DNA from: Nitratireductor aestuarii
GTDB taxonomy: Bacteria > Pseudomonadota > Alphaproteobacteria > Rhizobiales > Rhizobiaceae
Assembly: GCF_014641695.1 (NCBI RefSeq)
Contig: NZ_BMIF01000006.1
Location: 124,001-188,000, forward strand
Direction: 5' to 3'
DNA: 64,000 nucleotides
The position numbers and the translations under genes are program-made. A model generated the notes under the pieces. That model had not been told where the DNA came from and ran no database searches. It was given only the letters and a program-made list of their open reading frames with translations. The stretch's first letter is position 1, and every line of letters starts with the position of its first letter. This document shows positions 1 to 8,463 of the stretch, one piece after another.

Positions 1-2
1 GG

Positions 3-3000
3 AGCCTGTCGGCGCGCCGGCCGGGCAATCGCATCAGGCATCTGAATGGTGAGGAGATTGTCGAGCCGGATGAGCCCGAAAGTCCGGAGCGTCTGGTCCA
101 TCCTGTACATTTTGCGTCGGAAGTTGCGCCGGGAACACTGCCAAGACTGCGCTACGGACGCTCCTACAGCTTCCGCGCATGGGGCGTGGACCTTGCAGGC
201 AACAGCCGCCCGCACAGTATGGGCCACACCCCGTTGTTGCCAGTTCCCCCTGTGCTGATACCCGGTGCAGGACAGGGGACTTCAGCCCCCTTCAGTTTGT
301 TGGACACTCCTGTACTGCGCACTGCGATCGCAGCGTCGATCGCCCGTCGCGATGAGATGCCTGCGGCTGCCTCGGAAGATCCGGAAAGCATTCTGGGGGA
401 GGTCGGGGAGGCCGGTCACGAGATCCTCGACCAATTGCGCCAACGACGACTTGGAAGCAGGCAGGTGCGGCGGCCATCATTCTCGATCCGCGATGCGCTG
501 AACGAGAAGGTCGCCACCATTGTCAGCGATCGTACGCAGCCGCTGTGGTCAGCGCCCGACAAAGAGGAGTCCGATGCTCTTGCCCGTGTTCTGGCCGCAC
601 ATGCCGCGGATCTGACCGCCGGGGACGCAGAGGAGATCCAGATCCGTTTCAGTCGAACGGTGACCAGGCCAACGCCTTTCCTGCGCTGGGAGCCAGTCTC
701 CAGCCCCGCGTTGGTTCCTCGTCGCAGATATATGGAAGGCGAGTCTCTCCGCGTCCTCGTCATACGTTCAGGCGTGACACAGGACCCGGCAACGCTCGAC
801 ATCAAACTGGCCGATCCCGATCAATTTGCGGCTGCGGCGAATGAAAAGCTGACCGCAGCGGGTTACCATGGCACCTGTGAGCGCCATCTTGCGCCGCCCA
901 AGATAAGCCAGATACAGGCTGAGTTGCACGGCAAGTTCGATGCCGCCATAGGTTCCTCCGACCCGGCCGACCACCGCAAGATGCTGGGTTGGGCTCTGCG
1001 TGAGAACGGCACTTTCCAGGACATCGACCGTGCCGATATCGACAACCCGCCTAACCGCATCGCGCAACCGGGTATAGCCATCGTGCATGTCGGACAACCG
1101 ACCACCGAGCTCAAGGTGCTCCCGCTTGCGCCGGGCGAACCGCTCGCCCCTGGGCAGACGGTGATACACGACGTAGACGAGCTTGGGTTGCCGTATCTGC
1201 CTGATCCGCTCGCCCGGGGGATCTCGATTGCGTTCCACGATGCGGGCAAGCCCGGGATCATCCCGTTTCCCTTCGGCGCTGAAGTCTTCACGGCGGCTTA
1301 TCCTGGCGACTGGCCGGAGATCGAGCCATTCCGGCTTGTTTTGAAGGGCGCCGACAGACTCGCCGCCGATCTTTCGGAACGAACGCTTTCAATTATGCTG
1401 CCGCCCGGGGACATCCAGCGGTTCCGCCTTGCCAGCAGCGTAACGAAGGAGGGGCTGAACCTGTTGGGCCCGTGGCGCAGCCTGCCCGAAGGAGTGCGTG
1501 CTGCGGACGGGGTTGCCGAGGCCGCGGCTGATGGGCTGCTATGGGGTCTGACGCCATTCGAGGAGGTGATGCTGGTCCATGCGGTCGATCGGCCTGTGGA
1601 AGCGCCGAGATGCATCAAGCTGACACCGATCAGAGCCGAAGGCTCTACCAGCGCCTGGCTGATCGGGGCCGTCGATGTTCATGGCGGTAGCACCGACAGC
1701 CTTAGCCTGGAGGCCGACTGGACGGATGTCGTAGACGACCTGTCGCTGCCTCACTGGCAGGAGCAGCCAGCCACCACGACCGCCTACCGGATGCCAATCC
1801 GGCCCTACGAAGATATCGCCCTGCTGTGGCTTCAAAACCAGCAGCACGATCTCGAGGGGGTGGGGCCGGTGGATTTTCATAGCTCCCTCCACGAATTTGG
1901 TGATACGCGCCACCGTCTCGTCCAGTATCGCTTTCGTGCCTCTACGCGCTTCCGGGAATATTTCCCGGACAGTTTGCTCACGCCGGCTGATCCACCTGCG
2001 CCTGATGTCCCAGACCAGCCCCTCGACGACGGGCAGAGCGTCGTGGGACCGGCAATCATGGTTTCGATTCCTTCCTCTGCCCGACCGGCCCCACCGCTCA
2101 TCCATTCCGTCATTCCGCTCTTCCGATGGTCCGCTGCAAACGAAGCCGAGCAGCCCCTTGCCTGGCACCATGAGCGGCGCGCCGGCGTTCGCATCTATCT
2201 GCAGCGTCCGTGGTACTCGAGCGGCGAAGGTGAGATGCTGGCTGTATTGCTTGCACGCAGCGGAGACCGGGCTGCGTCCGGATCTGCGTTCGTCAGCCAA
2301 TGGGGCAGCGATCCACTATGGGCGGGTGCGCCGATCAATCAGCGCGAGCTCTCCCTTTTACAGCTTGATGATCTGCTTCATATATCGGGGTTCGATGACC
2401 GTACAAAGGCAGCGCAGCCGTCGCAGCCGGTGAACCTGCCGCTGTCGGCGCTGCCTGGGTCGCCTGTCGTTACAGCCGTGGGATACCAACCCATCTATAA
2501 CGAGGAGCGGGAACTCTGGTATGTTGATTGCGCGATCAATCCCGGAAATCACTTCTGGCCGTTCGTGCGGCTCGCGGTCGCGCGCTACCAACCCGAAAGC
2601 ATTGCAGGGTGTCACCTGTCCGCTCCCGTGCGTTGCGATTTTGTGCAATTGCCGCCGGAACGCATAGCCAGCGTCAGCCGTACCGATGAATCCCACGTCC
2701 GTGTCCTCGTGCGTGGCCAAGTGGGTATGCGAGCTCAGACCACCTCGGGCGACGTCCCACTCGCACAGTTCGCCGAGGCGGTGCGTAAAGACCGGCGCCT
2801 GGTTGCCCGGCTCCAGAAGCGCGATCCCGCGATCCAGTCTGATCTGGGCTGGGAGACGAGGTCCGTTACAGAATTGACAATGCGCGGGCGATCGCACGAC
2901 GCGCATGAGGTCGCCTGGGTGGGTGAACTCGATGCCGGTGAGACGATCACAGTGGTCCGGCCGGGCGGTGAGCCAGGCGAGTGGCGCGTTGCAATCGAGG

Positions 3001-3107
3001 AATGGGAATGGCTCGAAGCCGATCCGCCTCCAAGCGGTATTTACGACATGCTACTGAGACCTGCTTACGAAACGCGGCTGATCTACGCCGACGAGATCCA
3101 TCTTTAG
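3..3107 (+). CDS. large hypothetical protein, 5' end outside window
   Basis: The reading frame is open from the first complete codon of the window to the TAG at 3105-3107, giving at least 1034 residues. It has no upstream stop, so the true start lies outside. The apparent GTG at 186 is internal: residues before it (SFRAWGVDLAGNS) read as the same folded segment, a phrase reminiscent of beta-sandwich extracellular or tail-associated proteins. I see no transmembrane segments, signal peptide, nucleotide-binding motif or catalytic motif in the visible part. The composition is rich in Pro, Trp, Arg and acidic residues, consistent with a globular, largely beta protein. The neighbour is a convergent phospholipase D-like gene 15 bp away, which gives no functional clue. 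I do not recognise the family; the coding call is secure, the function is unknown. Confidence 0.85.
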   Translation, partial: SLSARRPGNRIRHLNGEEIVEPDEPESPERLVHPVHFASEVAPGTLPRLRYGRSYSFRAWGVDLAGNSRPHSMGHTPLLPVPPVLIPGAGQGTSAPFSLLDTPVLRTAIAASIARRDEMPAAASEDPESILGEVGEAGHEILDQLRQRRLGSRQVRRPSFSIRDALNEKVATIVSDRTQPLWSAPDKEESDALARVLAAHAADLTAGDAEEIQIRFSRTVTRPTPFLRWEPVSSPALVPRRRYMEGESLRVLVIRSGVTQDPATLDIKLADPDQFAAAANEKLTAAGYHGTCERHLAPPKISQIQAELHGKFDAAIGSSDPADHRKMLGWALRENGTFQDIDRADIDNPPNRIAQPGIAIVHVGQPTTELKVLPLAPGEPLAPGQTVIHDVDELGLPYLPDPLARGISIAFHDAGKPGIIPFPFGAEVFTAAYPGDWPEIEPFRLVLKGADRLAADLSERTLSIMLPPGDIQRFRLASSVTKEGLNLLGPWRSLPEGVRAADGVAEAAADGLLWGLTPFEEVMLVHAVDRPVEAPRCIKLTPIRAEGSTSAWLIGAVDVHGGSTDSLSLEADWTDVVDDLSLPHWQEQPATTTAYRMPIRPYEDIALLWLQNQQHDLEGVGPVDFHSSLHEFGDTRHRLVQYRFRASTRFREYFPDSLLTPADPPAPDVPDQPLDDGQSVVGPAIMVSIPSSARPAPPLIHSVIPLFRWSAANEAEQPLAWHHERRAGVRIYLQRPWYSSGEGEMLAVLLARSGDRAASGSAFVSQWGSDPLWAGAPINQRELSLLQLDDLLHISGFDDRTKAAQPSQPVNLPLSALPGSPVVTAVGYQPIYNEERELWYVDCAINPGNHFWPFVRLAVARYQPESIAGCHLSAPVRCDFVQLPPERIASVSRTDESHVRVLVRGQVGMRAQTTSGDVPLAQFAEAVRKDRRLVARLQKRDPAIQSDLGWETRSVTELTMRGRSHDAHEVAWVGELDAGETITVVRPGGEPGEWRVAIEEWEWLEADPPPSGIYDMLLRPAYETRLIYADEIHL

Positions 3108-3122
3108 TTCTGTGGCTCGACT

Positions 3123-4400
3123 TCAGATTTGTGTCTTGAGCAGATTTGCTGCCCAGTCCTGGATCTTAATGGTCCAGGGCCGGTTCTTCCATGCTTCCAG
3201 CGTCACCTGGCGTGCACTGGACAGGTCCTGGTTGAAGTCCTGGATCTGACGTTGTGCAAATGCTTGATCGTAGACGTTCAGGTTGGCTTCGTCGTTCAAC
3301 CGGAAGGATCTTTCATCGAAGTTCGCCGAGCCGATGGTGGTCCAGTGCTGGTCCACGATAACCAGTTTGGTATGATAGTTCGTCGGCAGGTACTCATGGA
3401 TCCTTATGCCGGCCTCGAGCAGGCGCCCCCACTGGTAACGCGAGGCCCGTCGCACCATGGGCACGTCAATCTCCTCGCCCGGAATGAGAACGTCGATCTC
3501 CACACCCCGACTTCTTGCGTCGAGCAGTTGCGTGATCAAGACCTCATCCGGTGCGAAGTATCCCATGCCGATGCGGATATTTTGCTCTGCTGCTGCAATG
3601 GCCATCAGCATCATCTGGTGCATGGACTGCGATCCGCCGGTCGGCGAGGATGAAACATGCTGCGCGTATATCTCGCCAGCCTGGTCTTGCACCGGATAGA
3701 AGCGGATGCCTTGCAGCACCTCATTGGTTGCTTCGAGCCAGTTCTGGGCGAATGCAGCCTGCATCTTCGAGACGACCGGCCCCTTTACCCGGTAGTGGTT
3801 GTCACGCCACTCGTTGGGATTACGCGCATCGCCCAGCCATTCGTCACCGATCCCGACACCACCAGTAAAACCGAGTACCCCATCGACAATCAGCAGTTTG
3901 CGGTGCGTGCGGTTGTTGACGCGATCGATCGAGTACCATTTCAGCGGCCGAAAGCGTTCCACCCGCGCACCGCTCGCGACCATCTGGTCGACCAGTCTTT
4001 CGTCGAAAGGGATGGAGCCAGCCCAGTCCAGCAGAACCCGAACCTCAACGCCCTCCTGCGCCTTTTGCGCCAATGCGCCGGCAAATTGTTCGGCGATTTC
4101 GCCTGACCAGTAGATGTAGGTCAGAAAGTTGATGTTGTCTTTTGCGCCCGCAATCGCTTCCAACATCGCAGGGAAGATTTCGTCTCCGTTGAGAAGCGTA
4201 TCGATGCTGTGACCTGAGGTCACCGAACCCTCGAAAATCGCATCCATGGTACTGAGGAATTGAGGATCCGAAACGCTGAATTCATGCGGGATTGGTTGTC
4301 GGACATCGCGGCGGTGCGGAACCAGATTGAGTACAACGACAAACAGGACGGCGCACAGAAACAGAGCCAGCGCGCCTTTCAATACCCACTTCATCCGCAT
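3123..4400 (-). CDS. phospholipase D-like / cardiolipin synthase-like protein
   Basis: This is a 425-residue PLD-superfamily protein with two HKD motifs: H166-x-K168-x4-D173 (HRKLLIVD) and H343-x-K345-x4-D350 (HTKLVIVD), each followed by the usual Gly/Ser-rich stretch (FTGG; GSANFDERS). One N-terminal hydrophobic helix (about residues 5-24) should anchor it in the inner membrane, as in bacterial cardiolipin synthases that transfer phosphatidyl groups between phospholipids. Known ClsA-type enzymes have two N-terminal helices, so the subclass (ClsB/C-like or a plain phospholipase D) is open. I chose the ATG at 4400 because AGGAA lies six bases upstream; in-frame starts at 4427 and 4490 would add up to 30 residues without a comparable ribosome site. 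It converges on the large unknown gene. Confidence 0.85.
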   Translation of the reverse strand: MRMKWVLKGALALFLCAVLFVVVLNLVPHRRDVRQPIPHEFSVSDPQFLSTMDAIFEGSVTSGHSIDTLLNGDEIFPAMLEAIAGAKDNINFLTYIYWSGEIAEQFAGALAQKAQEGVEVRVLLDWAGSIPFDERLVDQMVASGARVERFRPLKWYSIDRVNNRTHRKLLIVDGVLGFTGGVGIGDEWLGDARNPNEWRDNHYRVKGPVVSKMQAAFAQNWLEATNEVLQGIRFYPVQDQAGEIYAQHVSSSPTGGSQSMHQMMLMAIAAAEQNIRIGMGYFAPDEVLITQLLDARSRGVEIDVLIPGEEIDVPMVRRASRYQWGRLLEAGIRIHEYLPTNYHTKLVIVDQHWTTIGSANFDERSFRLNDEANLNVYDQAFAQRQIQDFNQDLSSARQVTLEAWKNRPWTIKIQDWAANLLKTQI

Positions 4401-4611
4401 TGCGTTCCTGACCCCGATTCCAACCATGCATTCCAATCGGTAAACCCGCTTTGGCGGGAATCGTTGCCAGTGCAGTGACCCAAGACCCATGTTGAAATGG
4501 CATCATGCGGCCGCGCCTTAGCTGCGGCCGACCTGGCTTCCCATGAACGAGTTTCCGGGCTCACAACTCCTGACACAAATGTTAGTATGTTAGATCATGA
4601 GGGGGGTGATC

Positions 4612-6243
4612 ATGAAAATACCGGTCGTTATCGCCGGGGCCGGACCTGTTGGGCTGACCCTTGCACTTGATCTTGCACGACGCGGCATCCGTTGCCTCGT
4701 CGTCGAGCGCAATCCGTCAACGACCAGGCATCCGAAGATGGACATCACCAATTCGCGCAGCATGGAGTTATTCCGCGCGATTGGCATCACCGAGAGTCTG
4801 CGGGCTGCCGCCGTGCCGCCATCGCACGCCTTTGATGTCTCGTGGATCACAAATTTCGTTGGCGAAGAGCTTCACCGTTTCGCGTACCCGTCCGTTGATG
4901 AGATGAGGCGGCGTATCCTGGAGAAAAACGACGGCACCATGCCGCTCGAGCCACCGATGCGAGTTTCACAAGTGGTGATCGAGCCTGTCCTGAGAATGCA
5001 CGCAGAACGCAGCCCACTGATTGACCTGCGCTTCTCGACCACCTTCGAGCGCTTTGAGGAGCGGGAAAACGGTGTGACGGTGGTGCTCCGTGACACTGGA
5101 ACGGAGAATCGGACGACCGTCGAATGCCGCTATGTGGTCGGATGTGATGGCGGCGGAAGCGTGGTACGGCAGCAACTGGGCATTGACCTGGAAGGCTCGC
5201 CGCGCGTCATGGAACGCTTCATGACGCATTTCCGCTCTCCCGAAAAAGACCTCCTGATGCGCTGGGGTGTGGCCTGGCACTATCAATCCGTTTACGGCAC
5301 CCTCATTGCCCAGAATGATGAGGACGTCTGGACCCTGCATTCGCGGTTTCCGGATACGAAGACGGTTGAAGAGGCTCCGCAGGAACTGCTTCGCCGGTTC
5401 ATCGGGCGGGATATCGAAGCAGAGATCCTGGTGGCCAATCCGTGGACGCCGCATCTTCTTGTGGCGCGCAGCTACGCCAAGCGTCGTGTCTTCCTCGCAG
5501 GCGATGCTGCGCACCAATACATTCCAACCGGCGGCTATGGCATGAACACCGGAATTGGTGATGCAACCAATCTGAGCTGGAAACTTGCCGCTGTCCTTCA
5601 TGGCTTTGCTGGAGAATCCATCTTGCAGAGCTATGATGCCGAGCGTCGACCGATCGGAAAGCGCAACCTGGAAGCCTCGGGCCGCAACAACGATGTTCGC
5701 AAGGAGATCGGCGCCCTTTACACAGCCGAACTGTTCGAAGACGGTCCATCGGGCGATGCAGCCCGCGGACGCGTGTCGGCTGAGATGAAGCGCATTGGAA
5801 ACCTGGAAAATGAAGCCTGGGGCATAGAGCACGGCTACGTCTATGCGGAGTCGCCGGTGGTTTGCGCGGAAGCTGGCGCGTCCATCAATACCGATCCAGC
5901 CGTATACGAACCGACGACCGTGCCGGGGGCCCGCCTGCCAAGCATCTTCCTGAAGGATGGTGCTGCGCTCTATGACAGGTTGGGTCCGTGGCTGACGCTG
6001 ATTTCCTTTGGCCCGTCAGATCATGCCGGCTATTTCGAGGAGGCAGCAAGGATCCGCGGCGTGCCGCTGCGGGTGCTCACGATCGACGAGCCCGAACTGG
6101 TTTCGATTTATCAGGCACCCCTACTTCTGGTTAGGCCCGACCACCACGTTGCCTGGCGGGGTTCCAGCATCGCCGACATGGCTGCCGCTGCGCGGGTCAT
6201 TGGCCGTACCCTAGGGTGGTATGGTCATATCTGGTCGAAGTAG
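4612..6243 (+). CDS. FAD-dependent aromatic-ring monooxygenase (class A flavin hydroxylase)
   Basis: The 543-residue product has the marks of the PheA/TfdB/MhpA flavoprotein monooxygenase family: an N-terminal dinucleotide fold (GAGPVGLTLALDLARRG) ending in the acidic VVER, a central DGGGSVVR (DG motif), and GDAAHQYIPTGGYGMNTGIGD, which binds FAD ribityl and pyrophosphate. The C-terminal thioredoxin-like domain typical of phenol hydroxylases appears present. Such enzymes use NAD(P)H and O2 to hydroxylate phenolic or heteroaromatic substrates; this substrate is unknown. The start is the ATG at 4612, preceded at the right distance by a run of six G; the ATG at 4597 has none. It is a single gene, convergent with the hydantoinase operon and sharing a terminator with it. 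Confidence 0.88.
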   Translation: MKIPVVIAGAGPVGLTLALDLARRGIRCLVVERNPSTTRHPKMDITNSRSMELFRAIGITESLRAAAVPPSHAFDVSWITNFVGEELHRFAYPSVDEMRRRILEKNDGTMPLEPPMRVSQVVIEPVLRMHAERSPLIDLRFSTTFERFEERENGVTVVLRDTGTENRTTVECRYVVGCDGGGSVVRQQLGIDLEGSPRVMERFMTHFRSPEKDLLMRWGVAWHYQSVYGTLIAQNDEDVWTLHSRFPDTKTVEEAPQELLRRFIGRDIEAEILVANPWTPHLLVARSYAKRRVFLAGDAAHQYIPTGGYGMNTGIGDATNLSWKLAAVLHGFAGESILQSYDAERRPIGKRNLEASGRNNDVRKEIGALYTAELFEDGPSGDAARGRVSAEMKRIGNLENEAWGIEHGYVYAESPVVCAEAGASINTDPAVYEPTTVPGARLPSIFLKDGAALYDRLGPWLTLISFGPSDHAGYFEEAARIRGVPLRVLTIDEPELVSIYQAPLLLVRPDHHVAWRGSSIADMAAAARVIGRTLGWYGHIWSK

Positions 6244-6272
6244 ACGGGGTATGACAGCCAGTCTACTTCGAC
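6234..6272. terminator. bidirectional hairpin overlapping two stop codons
   Basis: Perfect 12-bp arms (GTCGAAGTAGAC at 6234-6245 and its complement at 6261-6272) enclose a 15-base loop. The stem contains the stop codons of both convergent genes, so both proteins end in Ser-Lys-stop read from the same palindrome. No long T tract follows on either strand, so termination strength is uncertain. Confidence 0.6.
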
Positions 6273-7504
6273 AGCTCGAGCATTGCGTGCAGCAGGACGT
6301 TGGCGCCGGCGGCCAGATCTTCAGGCGAGGCGTATTCCCGCACGTTGTGGCTGATGCCATCCTTGCAGGGCACAAAAACCATTGCCGTTGGTACGACACG
6401 GGCCACATTTGCGGCGTCGTGCAGGGCGCCGCTGGCCATCTTGCGGTAGGAATATCCCTGCTGGATCGCCGCCTGTTCGAGCGCCGCAACGCAGGTTTCA
6501 TCGAAGACGGTCGGCGGCACCGAAATCCGCTGGGAACATTCGACTTCGCATCCGGAAGACGCGCCGACCGAGGCGCAGGCAGCCGCACACTCCTGCGTCA
6601 GCTTCTCCAGCGTTTCGGCGTCCGGGTGCCTGATATCGACCACGAAGGATGTCCGTCCGACGATGGTGCTCGGGCCGTCCGTCTCAGGCTTCAGGCGACC
6701 AACGCTGACGCGCGCCGCCGGGCCGTAGCTGCGGCCGATCTCGTTCAGCGCGACGAGCATACGGGCGCTTGCCAGCAACGCATCCTGCCGCTGGTCCAGC
6801 GGCGTGGTGCCGGCGTGGCCATCGGCCCCCGTCACCTCGACATCGAGCCAGCGCAGGCCCTGCACGGTGTTCACGACGCCGATCTGCAGCTGCTCCTGCT
6901 CAAGAATGGGTCCCTGCTCGATGTGCAGTTCCAGGAACGCGCCCAGCGGGAATTTCTCCGAGCCTTCGCCCAGCCAGCCGCGCGACTTCGCTTCGTCGCG
7001 GAAGAGGATGCCATCGGGCGTATGGGCCTTTGCCAGGCCCTCCTCGTCGATCAGGCCCGTGTACCAACCGGAACCCAGCAGCGCGGGGGCATAACGTACA
7101 CCCTCCTCGTTGGTCCAGTTGATGACCGCGAGCGGCGCATTGGTCTGGATGCCTTCGTCGTTCAGGGTCTCGATCACCTCGAGCGCCGCCAGCACGCCGG
7201 AAATGCCGTCGAAACGTCCACCATGGGGCTGCGTGTCGAGGTGGCTGCCGGAACCGACCGGCAGGCGCTCCGGGTCAAGGCCCGGGCGGAAGCAGAACAT
7301 GTTTCCGGCGCCATCCACGCGAACCTCAAGGCCAGCCTCACGGCACCAGCGGGCGAAGAGGGCGCGGGCTTCCGCATCCTCCGCCGACATGGCCAGGCGG
7401 CATGAACCCGTTTCCTCGATGGCGCCGATCCGCGCCAGCTCCATGTGACGGGCCCACAGCCGGTCTGCATTGACCGTCAGTGCCTTGTTTGCAGGATACG
7501 CCAT
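6263..7504 (-). CDS. hyuC: M20-family amidohydrolase (N-carbamoyl amino acid hydrolase / allantoate amidohydrolase type)
   Basis: This 413-residue enzyme is a binuclear-metal M20 peptidase of the hydantoinase/carbamoylase type. Visible metal-site residues include H88 and D99 (GSHLDTQPHGGRFDG), E133/E134 in NEEG and H194 in LELHIEQGP; a late histidine sits in SGALHDA. Family members split N-carbamoyl-L-amino acids, beta-ureidopropionate or allantoate, releasing CO2 and ammonia. It is the last gene of the operon headed by hyuA-hyuB and starts directly at the end of the permease gene (7504/7505), so it is co-transcribed. Placed behind a hydantoinase pair, it most likely performs the second step (carbamoyl compound to amino acid). 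Substrate and stereochemistry cannot be read from the sequence. Confidence 0.88.
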   Translation of the reverse strand: MAYPANKALTVNADRLWARHMELARIGAIEETGSCRLAMSAEDAEARALFARWCREAGLEVRVDGAGNMFCFRPGLDPERLPVGSGSHLDTQPHGGRFDGISGVLAALEVIETLNDEGIQTNAPLAVINWTNEEGVRYAPALLGSGWYTGLIDEEGLAKAHTPDGILFRDEAKSRGWLGEGSEKFPLGAFLELHIEQGPILEQEQLQIGVVNTVQGLRWLDVEVTGADGHAGTTPLDQRQDALLASARMLVALNEIGRSYGPAARVSVGRLKPETDGPSTIVGRTSFVVDIRHPDAETLEKLTQECAAACASVGASSGCEVECSQRISVPPTVFDETCVAALEQAAIQQGYSYRKMASGALHDAANVARVVPTAMVFVPCKDGISHNVREYASPEDLAAGANVLLHAMLELSK

Positions 7505-8461
7505 TTACAGTGCCCTTTCCTTGCGCCCGTTGATCAGCTGGGACACCATGACGGCTACGACGAGGGCGCCACCGTAGAAGAGGTCGTGGACGAAGGTTCG
7601 GAAGCCAAGTACCGACAGGCCGTTGATGCCGGTCACCAGGAAGTAGACTGCGATCACCGAGCCCCAGGCATTGAAGCGGCCGGGCTTGATGCAGGTTGCG
7701 CCGAGGAAGGCGGCGGCGAAGGCTGGCAGCAGAAGGGTGGTGCCGGACGTCGGGTTCGCCGAACCGGTGGTTCCCGTATAGAGGATGCCGGCAAGGGCTC
7801 CCATCACGCCGGAAGCACAGAAGGCTGCCATGCGCACGCGGCCAACGGCGATGCCGGCAAGGCGTCCAACTTCACGGCCACGGCCGGTGAACAGCAGCTT
7901 CTGGCCAAAGGCCGTGTAGGAGAGGACGTACCAGATGATCGCTGCAAGCACGATTGCGTAATAGAAGCTCAGCGGAATGCCGAAGATGCGCTTGATGATG
8001 ACATACTGCATCAGCGTGCGGGCCACGCCGCTGATCGTCTGGCTGTCGCTCATCCACAGCGTGATACCGTGGAGGAAGGTGCCGACACCCAGCGTGACGA
8101 TGAGCGAGTGGATGCGGAAATAGAGTGTGATCGCACCATTGATGAGGCCGACGGCTGCACCCGCCAGCAGCACGATCGGGATGATGTAGCCGAGCGGTAC
8201 GCCCATGCGGGCGCTCAGGATCGCGGTCAGCATCGACACGAACGTCAGCGTCTGGGCGATGGAGAGGTCGAAGTCGCCAGCCGTCAGCGGGATGATGAGG
8301 CCGAGCGTGACAATCACGAGCACGGCTTCGGAACCGAAGATGCTGGAGAAGTTCGACCAGGTGAGAAAGGTATCGGGCCGCAGGAAACCGAAGATCGCAA
8401 TTACCGCGACCCACACGATCACAAGCCCGTATCGTTCCAATAAAGATCCCAAATTAGACAT
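7505..8461 (-). CDS. ABC transporter permease, RbsC-like
   Basis: A 318-residue, highly hydrophobic protein with about eight to ten membrane spans and the branched-chain/ribose permease signature (family BPD_transp_2), for example FDLSIAQTLTFVSML near residue 63 and INGAITLYFRIHSLIVTLG near 107. In known systems such a permease forms a homodimer working with a fused double ATPase and a periplasmic protein, both encoded just upstream here. It starts 2 bp after the stop of the ATPase gene and abuts hyuC downstream. Although the family usually moves sugars, the operon context points to a hydantoin- or ureide-like substrate; that is inference. Confidence 0.9.
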   Translation of the reverse strand: MSNLGSLLERYGLVIVWVAVIAIFGFLRPDTFLTWSNFSSIFGSEAVLVIVTLGLIIPLTAGDFDLSIAQTLTFVSMLTAILSARMGVPLGYIIPIVLLAGAAVGLINGAITLYFRIHSLIVTLGVGTFLHGITLWMSDSQTISGVARTLMQYVIIKRIFGIPLSFYYAIVLAAIIWYVLSYTAFGQKLLFTGRGREVGRLAGIAVGRVRMAAFCASGVMGALAGILYTGTTGSANPTSGTTLLLPAFAAAFLGATCIKPGRFNAWGSVIAVYFLVTGINGLSVLGFRTFVHDLFYGGALVVAVMVSQLINGRKERAL

Positions 8462-8463
8462 GG

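Noticed and set aside
6221-8443. Long plus-strand open frames (394 and 332 codons) opposite hyuC and the permease
   Set aside because: They are antisense shadows of well-recognised genes, have Arg/Gly/Asp-biased composition and no family motifs.
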